Assembly: GCF_014204795.1 (NCBI RefSeq)
Contig: NZ_JACHMB010000001.1
Span: 12,304,501-12,368,500 of the forward strand
Direction: 5' to 3'
Origin: Nonomuraea jabiensis
Lineage (GTDB): Bacteria > Actinomycetota > Actinomycetes > Streptosporangiales > Streptosporangiaceae
DNA: 64,000 nucleotides
Shown: positions 16,289 to 24,039 of the stretch, in pieces
How the letters are laid out: every line of letters starts with the position of its first letter
Position numbering within the stretch: the stretch's first letter is position 1
The notes under the pieces: model-generated
What the model saw: the letters and a program-made list of their open reading frames with translations, nothing else
What the model was told of the DNA's origin: nothing
Database searches by the model: none
Translations under genes and position numbers: made by a program

Positions 16289-18427
16289 GTGCCTCTTCCC
16301 GCCGCCGACCTCGCCCGGCTTCTCCGCAACCGGCCGGAGCTGGCCGCCGTCCCGTCCGCCGAGGCGCTCGAACGCCTGCTCGCGGCGCCGGAGCTGGCCG
16401 TTCCCGCCCTGCTCGCGCTCGACGCCGACTGCCACCTCGTCAGCCAGGCGCTGCAGCTCCTGGGCGGTGCGGCGAGCCGCGCTGAGCTGGCCGACCTGCT
16501 CCACGACCCCGGCGACCGGCTCGGCGAGACGGTCGAGACCCTGGCCGCGTGGGGGCTCGTGACGCTCGACGGGAACACCGTGAAATCCCCTCACCCGCAG
16601 GGGCTGTGGGCGAACCCGTTCGGGCTGGGCCGGCCGCTGCGCGAGCTGGCCGCCGAGGATCTGAAGTCCCTGGTCAAGGGGCTGGGCGGCAGGCCCAAGG
16701 GCCGCAAGGCGGAGGTGCTCGCCCAGGCGGCGGACCTCCTGCGCGACGGCCGGGCCGTGCGGGCGCGCGCCGCCGCGCTGCCGCGCGAGGCGGCGGCGCT
16801 GCTGGAGTCGATGGCGGACGGCCAGCCCGTCTTCCGGCACGCCGTCTGGTACGGCTCCGCCGATGCGGACCATCCGGTCACGTGCCTGGCCGAGGCCGGG
16901 TTCGTGGTGCGGGACGGCTGGGAGTACGAGATGCCCATGGAGGTCGCGCTCGCGCTGCGCGGCGACGGCTGGAAGCCGGAGCTCACGGGCCAGCCGGACG
17001 TGCCGTCCGTGGAGCTCGCCGGGCACTTCGACGGGCTCGCCTCCGCCCTGGCCGCCGTGGACCGGGTGGAGGCGCTGATCGAGCTGGTGGGGACGCAGCC
17101 CGTCGCCGAGCTGAAGGCGGGCGGGGTGGGCGCGCGGGAGCTGAAGCGGCTGGCCAAGGCGCTCGACGTGGCCGAGCAGGCGGTCGTGCTCTGGCTCGAC
17201 GTCGCCTTCGGCACCGACCTGATCGCCTCCGAGGCCGGCGAGAGGCTGGCCGGCACCACGCTGGCCGACGAGTGGCTGGGCCTGGATCCGGCCTCGCGCT
17301 GGCAGGCCCTGGTGGAGTCCTGGCTGGCGATGCCGCAGGCGGCCACGTTCAGGGTGACGGGCTGCTGCCCCGAGCACATGACGCCGCAGGCTCCGCCGTA
17401 CCAGTTCGAGTGCGGGGCCGGCGAGATCCGGCGGGCCGTCCTGCGCGTGCTCCAGACGCTGCCTCCGGGGCGGGGGGCGAGCCCCGAGGGGTTACTCCCG
17501 GCCGTGGGCTGGCGGACGCGGGCGGTCAAGGAGTTCGCGCCGGCGGCCAGCGAGTTCGTGGCCGCCGCCCTGCGCGAGGGCGAGCTGCTCGGGATGGTCC
17601 AGGAGGGCGCGCTGACCGAGCTCGGCCGCGCCCACCTCGACGGCGCCGGCGTGGCCGATCGCTTCCCCGCGCCGACCCACACCGTGACCCTGCAGAACGA
17701 CCTGACCGCGATCGTGTCAGGGATGCCCGCGCCGCAGCTGACCGCGTTCCTGAACGGCTGCGCCGACCTGGAGTCACGCGACCGGGCCAGCGTGTGGCGC
17801 TTCTCGCACCAGAGCGTGCGCCGGGCGCTGGACGCGGGGACGACGGCCGACGGCCTGCTGGAGGAGCTGGCCCGCGTCGCCGCCAAGGCCGTCCCCCAGC
17901 CGCTGCGTTACCTCGTCACCGACGTCGCCCGCAGGCACGGCGCCGTCCGCGTCACCACCGCCGCCTCCGTGGTGACCGCGGAGGACCCGGCGCTCATCAC
18001 CGAGCTGTGCGGGACCAGGGCCCTGCGCAAGCTGGCGCTGCGCGCCATCGCCCCCACCGTCGCCCTCAGCGCCCTGCCTCCCGACGAGACCCTCCAGCTG
18101 CTGCGCCAGGGCGGCCACGCCCCGGTCGCGGTGGCCCCCGACGGCACCATCAAGGCCGAGCCGCCCCGGCGCCACCGCCTGCCCGTGGAGCCCGACCCGG
18201 CCTGGGACGCCACCGCGATCTTCCAGGGCGGCGAGCCCGGCACGCCCGCCGAGGCCCTGTCCGTGGCCTCCGTCACCGGCGAGCCGATCGTCATCGTCTG
18301 GCAGCGGCGCGAGCATTACATGGAGGACATCGAGCTCACCCGCGGCACAGTGTCCGGCTACTGCCACGACTGCGGCACCGAACACACCTTCCAGCGGGGC
18401 CGGATCAAAGAGGCGCACCTGCCCTGA
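16289..18427 (+). CDS. Helicase XPB/Ssl2 N-terminal domain-like protein (helicase-associated)
   Basis: A 712-residue cytoplasmic protein matching the actinobacterial 'helicase-associated domain' family that resembles the damage-recognition region of XPB. Repeated winged-helix-like segments run through the middle (residues about 30-110 and 370-460), VTLQNDLTAIVSGMPAPQL begins the XPB-N-like part (about 470), and the tail has a one-knuckle Cys pair (YCHDCGTEHTF). There is no Walker A, DEAH or helicase motif, so it is not a helicase itself. In relatives it is encoded near an XPB helicase; none is in this window. It ends 12 bp from the convergent symporter gene. Confidence 0.75.
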   Translation: MPLPAADLARLLRNRPELAAVPSAEALERLLAAPELAVPALLALDADCHLVSQALQLLGGAASRAELADLLHDPGDRLGETVETLAAWGLVTLDGNTVKSPHPQGLWANPFGLGRPLRELAAEDLKSLVKGLGGRPKGRKAEVLAQAADLLRDGRAVRARAAALPREAAALLESMADGQPVFRHAVWYGSADADHPVTCLAEAGFVVRDGWEYEMPMEVALALRGDGWKPELTGQPDVPSVELAGHFDGLASALAAVDRVEALIELVGTQPVAELKAGGVGARELKRLAKALDVAEQAVVLWLDVAFGTDLIASEAGERLAGTTLADEWLGLDPASRWQALVESWLAMPQAATFRVTGCCPEHMTPQAPPYQFECGAGEIRRAVLRVLQTLPPGRGASPEGLLPAVGWRTRAVKEFAPAASEFVAAALREGELLGMVQEGALTELGRAHLDGAGVADRFPAPTHTVTLQNDLTAIVSGMPAPQLTAFLNGCADLESRDRASVWRFSHQSVRRALDAGTTADGLLEELARVAAKAVPQPLRYLVTDVARRHGAVRVTTAASVVTAEDPALITELCGTRALRKLALRAIAPTVALSALPPDETLQLLRQGGHAPVAVAPDGTIKAEPPRRHRLPVEPDPAWDATAIFQGGEPGTPAEALSVASVTGEPIVIVWQRREHYMEDIELTRGTVSGYCHDCGTEHTFQRGRIKEAHLP

Positions 18428-18439
18428 TCACCGGCGGGA

Positions 18440-19927
18440 TCACGACGAGCGGGGGCTCCAGTCGCCGCGGTCGAGGTCGAGGTCCTCCGGGGTGTGCAGC
18501 CTGACCATGGTCCTGGCGACCCCGGGCGGCACGCGGTGCGGGGTCAGGAAGGACACCGACACCATCACCGCGAACGCGATCGGCACCGTCCACGCCGCCG
18601 GCTGGCCCAGCAAGGCGCCGGCGGGCCCGTCGTACGGACCGGCGACGATCGTGACAAGCACGGCCGCGCACGCGAGCCCACCGCCCACGAACAGCCCCGC
18701 CAGCGCCCCCGTGGTCGACAGGCGGCGCCACCAGATGCCCAGCACGAGCAGCGGGCAGAACGACGAGGCCGCCACCGCGAACGCCAGCCCCACCACGTCC
18801 GCCACCGGCAGCGCCCGCGCCCACAGCGCCAGGGCCAGCGGCACCACGACCGCCATCAGCGTGGCGATCCTGAACGAGCGCACGCCGCCCTTGAGCAGGT
18901 CCTGCGCGATCACCCCCGCGACCGACACGGTCAGCCCCGACGAGGTGGACAGGAACGCGGCGAACGCCCCGGCCGTCACCAGCGCCGTCAGCAGGTCGCC
19001 CAGCGTGCCGCCGACCATCCGTTCGGGCAGCGTCAGCACGACCGTGTCCGTGCGGACCAGGTCGGGAGCGTAGAGGCGGCCGAGCCAGCCGTACACGGCG
19101 GGCATCAGGTAGAAGGCCCCGAGCAGCGACAGCACCACCAGCGTCGTGCGGCGCGCGGCCCGGCCGTCCGGGTTGGTGTAGAAGCGCACCAGCACGTGCG
19201 GCAGCCCCATGGTGCCCAGGAACGTGGCCAGGATCAGCGAGTACGTCGAGTACAGCCCGTACTCCTTGCCCCCGGCCAGCGGCACCTGCCAGGTGGCCGC
19301 GTCCTGCGGGCTGACCGAGGGCGCGCCGTCGGCCTTCCACGCCATCAGCAGGATCACCAGCGGCAGGGCCAGCGCCGTCAGCTTGAGCCAGTACTGGAAC
19401 GCCTGCACGAACGTGATCGAGCGCATGCCGCCGGACAGCACGTTCACCGCCACGACGACGGCGACCAGCAGGCCGCCCACCCACACGGGCGCGCCGGTGA
19501 TCTCCCGCAGCACCAGGCCCGCGCTCTGGAACTGCGGCATCAGGTAGAACCAGCCGATCAGCACGACGAGCACGCTCGCGGTGCGGCGCACGGCCATCGA
19601 CTCCAGCCTGGCCTCGGCGAAGTCCGGCAGCGTGTACGCCCCCGAGCGCCGCAGCGGCGCCGACACCAGCACGAGCAGCACCAGGTAGCCGCCGGTCCAG
19701 CCGACGGGCAGCCAGAGCATGTCCACGCCGAACGACAGGATGAGCCCGGCGATGCCCAGGAACGAGGCCGCCGACAGGTACTCGCCGCCGATGGCCGAGG
19801 CGTTCCAGAGCGGGCTGACGGTGCGGGAGGCGACGTAGAAGTCGGAGGTGGTGCGGGAGACCCTGATCCCGAACGCCCCGATCAGCACGGCCGCCACCAC
19901 CACGATCAGCACCGCGGTCAGGCTCAT
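18440..19927 (-). CDS. Sodium:solute symporter (acetate/pyruvate-type), second copy
   Basis: A 495-residue SSS transporter. Features shared with ActP: TTSDFYVASRTVSPLWNASAIGGE in the first loop, YLSAASFLGIAGLI, and GTMGLPHVLVRFYTNPDGRAARR. It is divergent enough from the copy at 5974-7614 to be a separate transporter type, probably for a short monocarboxylate. It is the last gene of a LytS-LytTR-regulated cluster. Its ATG (19927) overlaps the stop of a 24-codon ORF. Confidence 0.85.
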   Translation of the reverse strand: MSLTAVLIVVVAAVLIGAFGIRVSRTTSDFYVASRTVSPLWNASAIGGEYLSAASFLGIAGLILSFGVDMLWLPVGWTGGYLVLLVLVSAPLRRSGAYTLPDFAEARLESMAVRRTASVLVVLIGWFYLMPQFQSAGLVLREITGAPVWVGGLLVAVVVAVNVLSGGMRSITFVQAFQYWLKLTALALPLVILLMAWKADGAPSVSPQDAATWQVPLAGGKEYGLYSTYSLILATFLGTMGLPHVLVRFYTNPDGRAARRTTLVVLSLLGAFYLMPAVYGWLGRLYAPDLVRTDTVVLTLPERMVGGTLGDLLTALVTAGAFAAFLSTSSGLTVSVAGVIAQDLLKGGVRSFRIATLMAVVVPLALALWARALPVADVVGLAFAVAASSFCPLLVLGIWWRRLSTTGALAGLFVGGGLACAAVLVTIVAGPYDGPAGALLGQPAAWTVPIAFAVMVSVSFLTPHRVPPGVARTMVRLHTPEDLDLDRGDWSPRSS

Positions 19928-19998
19928 GCGACCGGCTCCGCCGCTCGCATGAGCCTGAAAGAGCTGCGTCTGATGATTCGCTCGCTACGCTCGCTCAT
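19924..19998 (-). CDS. 24-residue coupled micro-ORF containing an MSERSERII-type repeat
   Basis: A 24-codon frame starting MSERSERII. Its ATG overlaps the stop of the upstream DUF485-like gene (ATGA) and its TGA overlaps the ATG of the symporter (ATGA). It therefore relays ribosomes from one gene to the next. The first 9 codons come from a purine-rich repeat. No function of the peptide itself is implied. Confidence 0.45.
   Translation of the reverse strand: MSERSERIIRRSSFRLMRAAEPVA
19971..19998. repeat. Dispersed-type repeat (GCGAGCG-TAGCGAGCG core)
   Basis: On the minus strand ATGAGCGAGCGTAGCGAGCG followed by AATCATC. Similar sequences giving MSERSER N-termini recur in many actinobacterial genomes from my knowledge of annotated proteins. 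Only one copy is seen in this window. Confidence 0.35.
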
Positions 19999-20378
19999 CG
20001 CCGCTCGACCAGTTCGGCGAAGTGGCGCTCGTTGCGTTCGGCCTGGCGCACGTACAGCCAGGCGCCGATGACGAAGGCGGGGTAGATGAGCCCGGCGAGG
20101 ACCGCCCACGGGAGCGGGACGCCGAGCAGGTGGACCGAGCGCAGCTCGGGGATGAGCAGGAACAGCAGCGGCAGCCCGCCGACCACGCACGCCAGCACCG
20201 TGCAGACGAACAGCGCCAGCCGGACCTGGGTGCGCAGGAACGAGCGCATGTAGACCTCGCCGAGCCGGGTCTGCTCGTCGATCTCCCGGGTGGCCGGGTA
20301 GCGGGGGCGGCGCGCGGCGGCCGTACGCGGGCTCATCACGGCCACCCGGCGCCCGGGACGCGGTTCGGGGCTCATCAC
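19995..20378 (-). CDS. DUF485-like small membrane protein, symporter partner
   Basis: A 127-residue protein with a long charged N-terminus (TREIDEQTRLGEVYMRSFLRTQ) and two membrane helices (LALFVCTVLACVVGGLPLLFLL and WAVLAGLIYPAFVIGAWLYV). It is the small companion of the SSS symporter. Several starts are possible: GTG 20378, ATG 20375, or an internal ATG at MSPRTAAARR. The first two overlap the stop of a 14-codon ORF upstream, which favours them by coupling. Confidence 0.7.
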   Translation of the reverse strand: MMSPEPRPGRRVAVMSPRTAAARRPRYPATREIDEQTRLGEVYMRSFLRTQVRLALFVCTVLACVVGGLPLLFLLIPELRSVHLLGVPLPWAVLAGLIYPAFVIGAWLYVRQAERNERHFAELVERR

Positions 20379-20419
20379 GGCGTTCCCTTCCCGGCCGGGA
20401 CTTCCCGGATCGCGCTCAT
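20375..20419 (-). CDS. 14-residue coupled micro-ORF
   Basis: ATG 20419 overlaps the LytTR regulator stop (TGATG) and the TGA at 20375-20377 overlaps the GTG/ATG start of the DUF485-like gene. It encodes MSAIREVPAGKGTP. The double overlap, repeated between the next two genes, argues for a coupling device, not a functional peptide. Confidence 0.4.
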   Translation of the reverse strand: MSAIREVPAGKGTP

Positions 20420-21165
20420 CACGACCTCGCCTTCCTGGCTCTGCGTACCAGCAGGTCGCGCAGCTCGCGCGTGTGGCGGCGGCTGACCGGCAGCTCGGTG
20501 TCCCCGACCCGCACCGTGCACTTGCCCGAGTCGATGTGCAGCTCCTCGATGTGCTTGACCGCCACCAGATGGCTCCGGTGCACGCGGACGAACCCGGCCG
20601 AGGCCCACCGTTCCTCCAGGGTGGCCAGCGGGATGCGCACCAGATGGCTGCCCGTCGCGGTGTGCAGCCGCGCGTAGTCCCCGTGCGCCTCGACGTAGAT
20701 CACGTCGGCGCTGGACACGAACCGCGTCACCCCGCCCAGCTCGACCGGGATCGTGTCGGTCTCCCCCGCCTCCACGGGCACGTCGGCCGAGACCGCCACC
20801 CGCCGGATCGCCTCCGCCAGCCGCTCCGGGCGCACCGGCTTGAGCAGGTAGTCCTCGGCCTTGATCTCGAACGCGTCCACGGCGTGCTCCTCGTACGCCG
20901 TCACGAACACCACCCGGGGCGGGTTCGCGAACTGCGACAGCAGCCGCCCGAGCACCACCCCGTCGAGCCCGCGCATCCGGATGTCGAGGAACACCGCGTC
21001 GATCGGCCGGCCGTCGGCGATGGCGCGGTCGAGCAACCGCAGCGCCGCCGCGCCGTCCCTGGCGGTGGCCACCTCGCCGATGCGGGGGTCGGCACGCAGC
21101 AGGTACGACAGGTCTTCGAGGGCGGGCAGCTCGTCATCGACCGCGAGGACCCGTAGTTGCGCCAT
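20419..21165 (-). CDS. LytTR-type response regulator
   Basis: A 248-residue regulator. The receiver domain has the acidic pair VDDE (about residue 10), phospho-acceptor FLDIRM, T in FVTAYEEH and K in LLKPVRP. The LytTR DNA-binding domain follows (VIYVEAHGDYARLHT ... RVHRSHLVAVKHIEEL). Cognate partner of the LytS-like kinase just upstream (33 bp gap). It probably activates the symporter genes that follow, like the pyruvate-sensing LytTR systems of enterics. ATG 21165 is chosen because the receiver begins there; an in-frame TTG at 21186 is less likely. Confidence 0.88.
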   Translation of the reverse strand: MAQLRVLAVDDELPALEDLSYLLRADPRIGEVATARDGAAALRLLDRAIADGRPIDAVFLDIRMRGLDGVVLGRLLSQFANPPRVVFVTAYEEHAVDAFEIKAEDYLLKPVRPERLAEAIRRVAVSADVPVEAGETDTIPVELGGVTRFVSSADVIYVEAHGDYARLHTATGSHLVRIPLATLEERWASAGFVRVHRSHLVAVKHIEELHIDSGKCTVRVGDTELPVSRRHTRELRDLLVRRARKARS

Positions 21166-21198
21166 AGACAGTGATAAAACCGACAAGAAAGATCGAGG

Positions 21199-22377
21199 TC
21201 AACGGGCAGAGACGCCTGGGTGATATTTCGGCAACCTGATGTTGACCTTGGTGCCCGCTCCCTGGGCGGTCTCGACCACGAGGCCGTACTCGTCGCCGTA
21301 GACCTGGCGCAGCCGCTCGTCCACGTTCGCCAGCCCGACGCCGCCCGAGGGGGCGATGTCACCTGCGAGGATGCGGCGCAGCCGGTCGGGGTCCATGCCG
21401 AGCCCGTCGTCCTCGACGCTGATGCGGCACTCCGCGCCGGCGTCCTCGGCGACGATCGTGATGCGGCCGACGCCGTTGCGGCTCTCCAGGCCGTGCCGGA
21501 CGGCGTTCTCGACGAGCGGCTGCAGGCACAGGAACGGCACCGCGACCGGCAGCACCTCGGGGGCGATCCGGAGCGTCACCTGGAGCTGGTCGCCGAACCT
21601 GGCCCGCTCCAGGATCAGGTAGCGGTCGATCGAGCGCAGCTCCTCGGCGAGCGTGGTGAACTCGCCGTGCCGGCGGAAGGAGTAGCGGGTGAAGTCGGCG
21701 AACTCCAGCAGCAGCTCCCTGGCCCGCTCCGGGTCGGTGCGGACGAAGGAGGCGATCGTGGTGAGCGAGTTGTAGATGAAGTGCGGCGAGATCTGCGCCC
21801 GCAGCGCGCGCACCTCGGCCTCCATGAGCAGCGTGCGCGAGCGGTCCAGCTCGGCCAGCTCCAGCTGGGAGTCCACCCACCCGGCCACCTCCTGCGCGGC
21901 CCTGACCAGGCCGGCGGAGGCGTCCTGCCCGTAGGCGGCCAGGGCGCCCACGACCCGGTCGTCGGTGGTGAGCGGCACCACCACGGCCTGGCGGATCGGG
22001 CATTCGAGCAGCTCGCAGTCGATGGTCAGCACCTGGGTGCGGCCGTCCTTCAGGGTGGCCGCCGCGTGCTCGAACGCCTGGTCGGCGTGGTGCTCGCCGG
22101 CGCCGTCGTACACGAGCAGGCGCTCGCCGTCGGTGATGGCGAGCGCGGCCGAGCCGAGCAGCGCGCGCAGGTGCCGCGAGGCCCGCTCGGCGCCGTCGGC
22201 GGTCAGCCCGGCCCGCAGCGGCGGCCCGGCCAGCGAGGCGGTGTGCAGCGTCTCGAACGTGGCCCGCTCCGCCGGGCTGGTGCCCAGCTCGCGACGGCCC
22301 CGCATGACCCGCCAGAGCACGATCGCGGGCACGCTGACGAGCACCGCGACCACGGCGACGCCCACCACGTACTCCAC
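21199..22377 (-). CDS. LytS/YehU-type sensor histidine kinase
   Basis: A 392-residue kinase with a single N-terminal membrane helix, a GAF-like region (about residues 60-165, containing CELLECPIRQAVVVPLTTDDRVVGAL split over its core), the His_kinase box ISPHFIYNSL with the phospho-His (about 199), and a HATPase with VENAVRHG and DDGLGM. It lacks the multi-helix 5TMR-LYT sensor, so the GAF region (two Cys) may sense a soluble signal. GTG 22377 lies 6 nt after TAGGCT, and this promoter sits on the stop codon of the HIT gene. Confidence 0.87.
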   Translation of the reverse strand: MEYVVGVAVVAVLVSVPAIVLWRVMRGRRELGTSPAERATFETLHTASLAGPPLRAGLTADGAERASRHLRALLGSAALAITDGERLLVYDGAGEHHADQAFEHAAATLKDGRTQVLTIDCELLECPIRQAVVVPLTTDDRVVGALAAYGQDASAGLVRAAQEVAGWVDSQLELAELDRSRTLLMEAEVRALRAQISPHFIYNSLTTIASFVRTDPERARELLLEFADFTRYSFRRHGEFTTLAEELRSIDRYLILERARFGDQLQVTLRIAPEVLPVAVPFLCLQPLVENAVRHGLESRNGVGRITIVAEDAGAECRISVEDDGLGMDPDRLRRILAGDIAPSGGVGLANVDERLRQVYGDEYGLVVETAQGAGTKVNIRLPKYHPGVSAR

Positions 22378-22383
22378 GCCGCG

Positions 22384-22389
22384 AGCCTA
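22384..22389 (-). promoter_or_regulatory. -10 (TAGGCT) of the LytS-LytTR-symporter cluster
   Basis: Ends 6 nt before GTG 22377 and overlaps the TAG stop of the HIT gene. Confidence 0.45.
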
Positions 22390-22794
22390 GCTCAGGGATT
22401 TGCCGATCAGCTCGGCGTACGACTCGGCCTCCTCGGTGGAGTCGTACGTGGTGCGCGGCCAGAAGAAGCCGCGCAGCCCGTCCTTCTTGTTGCGCGGCAC
22501 GATGTGCACGTGCAGGTGGGGCACGCTCTGGCTGACGCGGTTGTTCATGGCCACGAAGGTGCCGGCGACCTGCAGCCCCTCCTCCACCGCCCGGGCCATG
22601 GCCTGCACCCGCTCGAAGAAGGGCCCCACGTCGGCCAGGTCGGCGAGCGTCTCCACGTGGATCCTCGGCACCACCAGCACGTGCCCCTTGAAGACCGGCC
22701 GGACGTCCAGGAAGGAGACCGCGACCTCGTCGGAGTGGACCATGGTCGCCGGTCGCTCACCCGCGATGATCTCGCAGAACAGGTCAGTGCTCAC
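22387..22794 (-). CDS. HIT family nucleotide-binding hydrolase
   Basis: A 135-residue protein. The histidine triad HLHVHIVPR (about residue 101) carries the catalytic His, and the N-terminal CEIIAGERPATMVHSDE matches Hint/Fhit-like HIT proteins that hydrolyse nucleoside phosphoramidates or dinucleotides. GTG 22794 lies 7 nt after TAGGGT, without a Shine-Dalgarno. Confidence 0.9.
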   Translation of the reverse strand: MSTDLFCEIIAGERPATMVHSDEVAVSFLDVRPVFKGHVLVVPRIHVETLADLADVGPFFERVQAMARAVEEGLQVAGTFVAMNNRVSQSVPHLHVHIVPRNKKDGLRGFFWPRTTYDSTEEAESYAELIGKSLS

Positions 22795-22801
22795 CGCCCC
22801 G

Positions 22802-22807
22802 ACCCTA
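22802..22807 (-). promoter_or_regulatory. -10 (TAGGGT) of the HIT gene, leaderless
   Basis: Spacer to GTG 22794 is 7 nt. Confidence 0.5.
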
Positions 22808-22828
22808 TCCGCCTCACCCGCATCCGCC

Positions 22829-23545
22829 TCATCCGCGCGGCCGTCCCGCCCGCTCGGCGAAGGCCGTCCAGCTCGTCACGTTGGGCGCCGACCACTCGGC
22901 GGGGGCGTGCAGGAAGTGCTCGCCCACCCGCTCGCGCAGCCGCCGCGGCACCTCGGCCACCTTGGCGCCCCGGCAGTGGTAGACCAGCCCGCCCCCGCGC
23001 TGCCCCATCGCCATCCACGGCAGCCACGGCGAGACCCGGCACCACGAGAACACGCACGGCACGTCCGGCACGCCCGAGTCCAGGTCCTTGGCCGCGACGA
23101 AGAACTGGAACAGCTCCATCGCCCGGTAGGTGTCGTTCGCCGAGTTGTCGGGGTAGTCGGCGACCTTCAGCGGCGAGGGGTAGGCCAGGCGGATGTCGAT
23201 GTTGTAGACGACCTGGTCGCCCAGGCGGGTCGTCGGCACCGGGTAGGCGCCGAGCCGCTGGTTGACCGGGTCGTTGAAGACGTGCTGCACCTCGACCGTC
23301 CGCTCCGTGAGCGGGTTGTCCCAGGTGTCGAGCACCTCCCTCGTCTTCGGGTCGAGGTAGAGGGCGGCCTCCCTGGTCAGCAGCTGCCAGCCGCCGTCGG
23401 CCTCGACCGCTCTGGCCACGTTCAGCCCCTCGAACCCGAACAGGTGGTGCGGCCCGCCGTCGTCCTGCCAGCCGTACACGTCGCCGGTCCAATAGGAGAT
23501 GGTCTCCGCGCCGTCGGAGGAGGCGCGCACCCGGATGAAATCCAT
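22829..23545 (-). CDS. DUF1838-like protein
   Basis: A 238-residue protein with no signal peptide. Features fit DUF1838: FIRVRASSDGAETISYWTG at the start, a mid region DTWDNPLTERTVEVQHVFNDPVNQ, and a Trp-rich section (SWCRVSPWLPWMAMGQRGGGLVYHCRG). Function of the family is unknown; related proteins look like beta-barrels binding small ligands. ATG 23545 is chosen because TACTGT ends 7 nt before it; an in-frame GTG at 23554 is possible. Confidence 0.6.
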   Translation of the reverse strand: MDFIRVRASSDGAETISYWTGDVYGWQDDGGPHHLFGFEGLNVARAVEADGGWQLLTREAALYLDPKTREVLDTWDNPLTERTVEVQHVFNDPVNQRLGAYPVPTTRLGDQVVYNIDIRLAYPSPLKVADYPDNSANDTYRAMELFQFFVAAKDLDSGVPDVPCVFSWCRVSPWLPWMAMGQRGGGLVYHCRGAKVAEVPRRLRERVGEHFLHAPAEWSAPNVTSWTAFAERAGRPRG

Positions 23546-23552
23546 GATCCCC

Positions 23553-23558
23553 ACAGTA
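23553..23558 (-). promoter_or_regulatory. -10 (TACTGT) of the DUF1838-like gene
   Basis: Ends 7 nt before ATG 23545. Confidence 0.4.
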
Positions 23559-23565
23559 ACCGCGC

Positions 23566-23991
23566 TCACTCGACCGTGACGGTGAAGACGGCCTCCCCCG
23601 ACTGCTGCCTGCTCTGCTCGTCCGGCGGCGTCGTGGACCGGCCGCACCGCCAGCAGTCGTACAGCTTGATCTCCGTCGTGCCCGGGCGCTTGCCGTTGAA
23701 CACGAAGTAGGTCGTGCCCCCGGCTCCGACCCCGTCGCCCTCGGTCCTGTGCTCCTCGCTGATGAACGAGGCGACCTTCGGGTCCGGCACGGCGACCAGT
23801 CTCCACTCGTCGCCCACCGACGGGTTGTCGGCCACGGCCAGCGAGAAACGCTGGCCGGAGCGCAGCTCGACGGGCACGGTCGTGCCCTTGGCGCCCTTGA
23901 TCACCGTGCCGAAGTCGCTCACCGCTGAGCCCCCGCCGCACCCGGCCGCCAGCAGGGCGAGCATGGCGGCGGCGATCGTTCGACGCATCAC
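23566..23991 (-). CDS. Chagasin-like (I42) protease-inhibitor lipoprotein
   Basis: A 141-residue lipoprotein with lipobox LLAAGC. The mature part shows the I42/chagasin pattern of an Ig-like fold: GQRFSLAVADNPSVGDEWRLV (the NPxxGxxW loop), GGTTYFVFNGKRPGTTEIKLYDC, and a final strand AVFTVTVE. Chagasins block papain-like cysteine proteases. The inserted CWRCGRS pair of cysteines is not part of the usual motif. GTG 23991 lies 6 nt after TACCCT; ATG 23988 is also possible. Confidence 0.7.
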   Translation of the reverse strand: MMRRTIAAAMLALLAAGCGGGSAVSDFGTVIKGAKGTTVPVELRSGQRFSLAVADNPSVGDEWRLVAVPDPKVASFISEEHRTEGDGVGAGGTTYFVFNGKRPGTTEIKLYDCWRCGRSTTPPDEQSRQQSGEAVFTVTVE

Positions 23992-23997
23992 CACGGC

Positions 23998-24003
23998 AGG
24001 GTA
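23998..24003 (-). promoter_or_regulatory. -10 (TACCCT) of the chagasin-like gene
   Basis: Ends 6 nt before GTG 23991. Confidence 0.4.
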
Positions 24004-24039
24004 TCGGCCCGTGCGGGCGCCGGCCGTACCCGTCCCCTC

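Noticed and set aside
16549..18504. 651-codon frame overlapping the XPB-like gene in another phase
   Set aside because: Arg/Ala/Gly-rich and no fold signs; the 712-residue frame has coherent helical content and a Cys pair.
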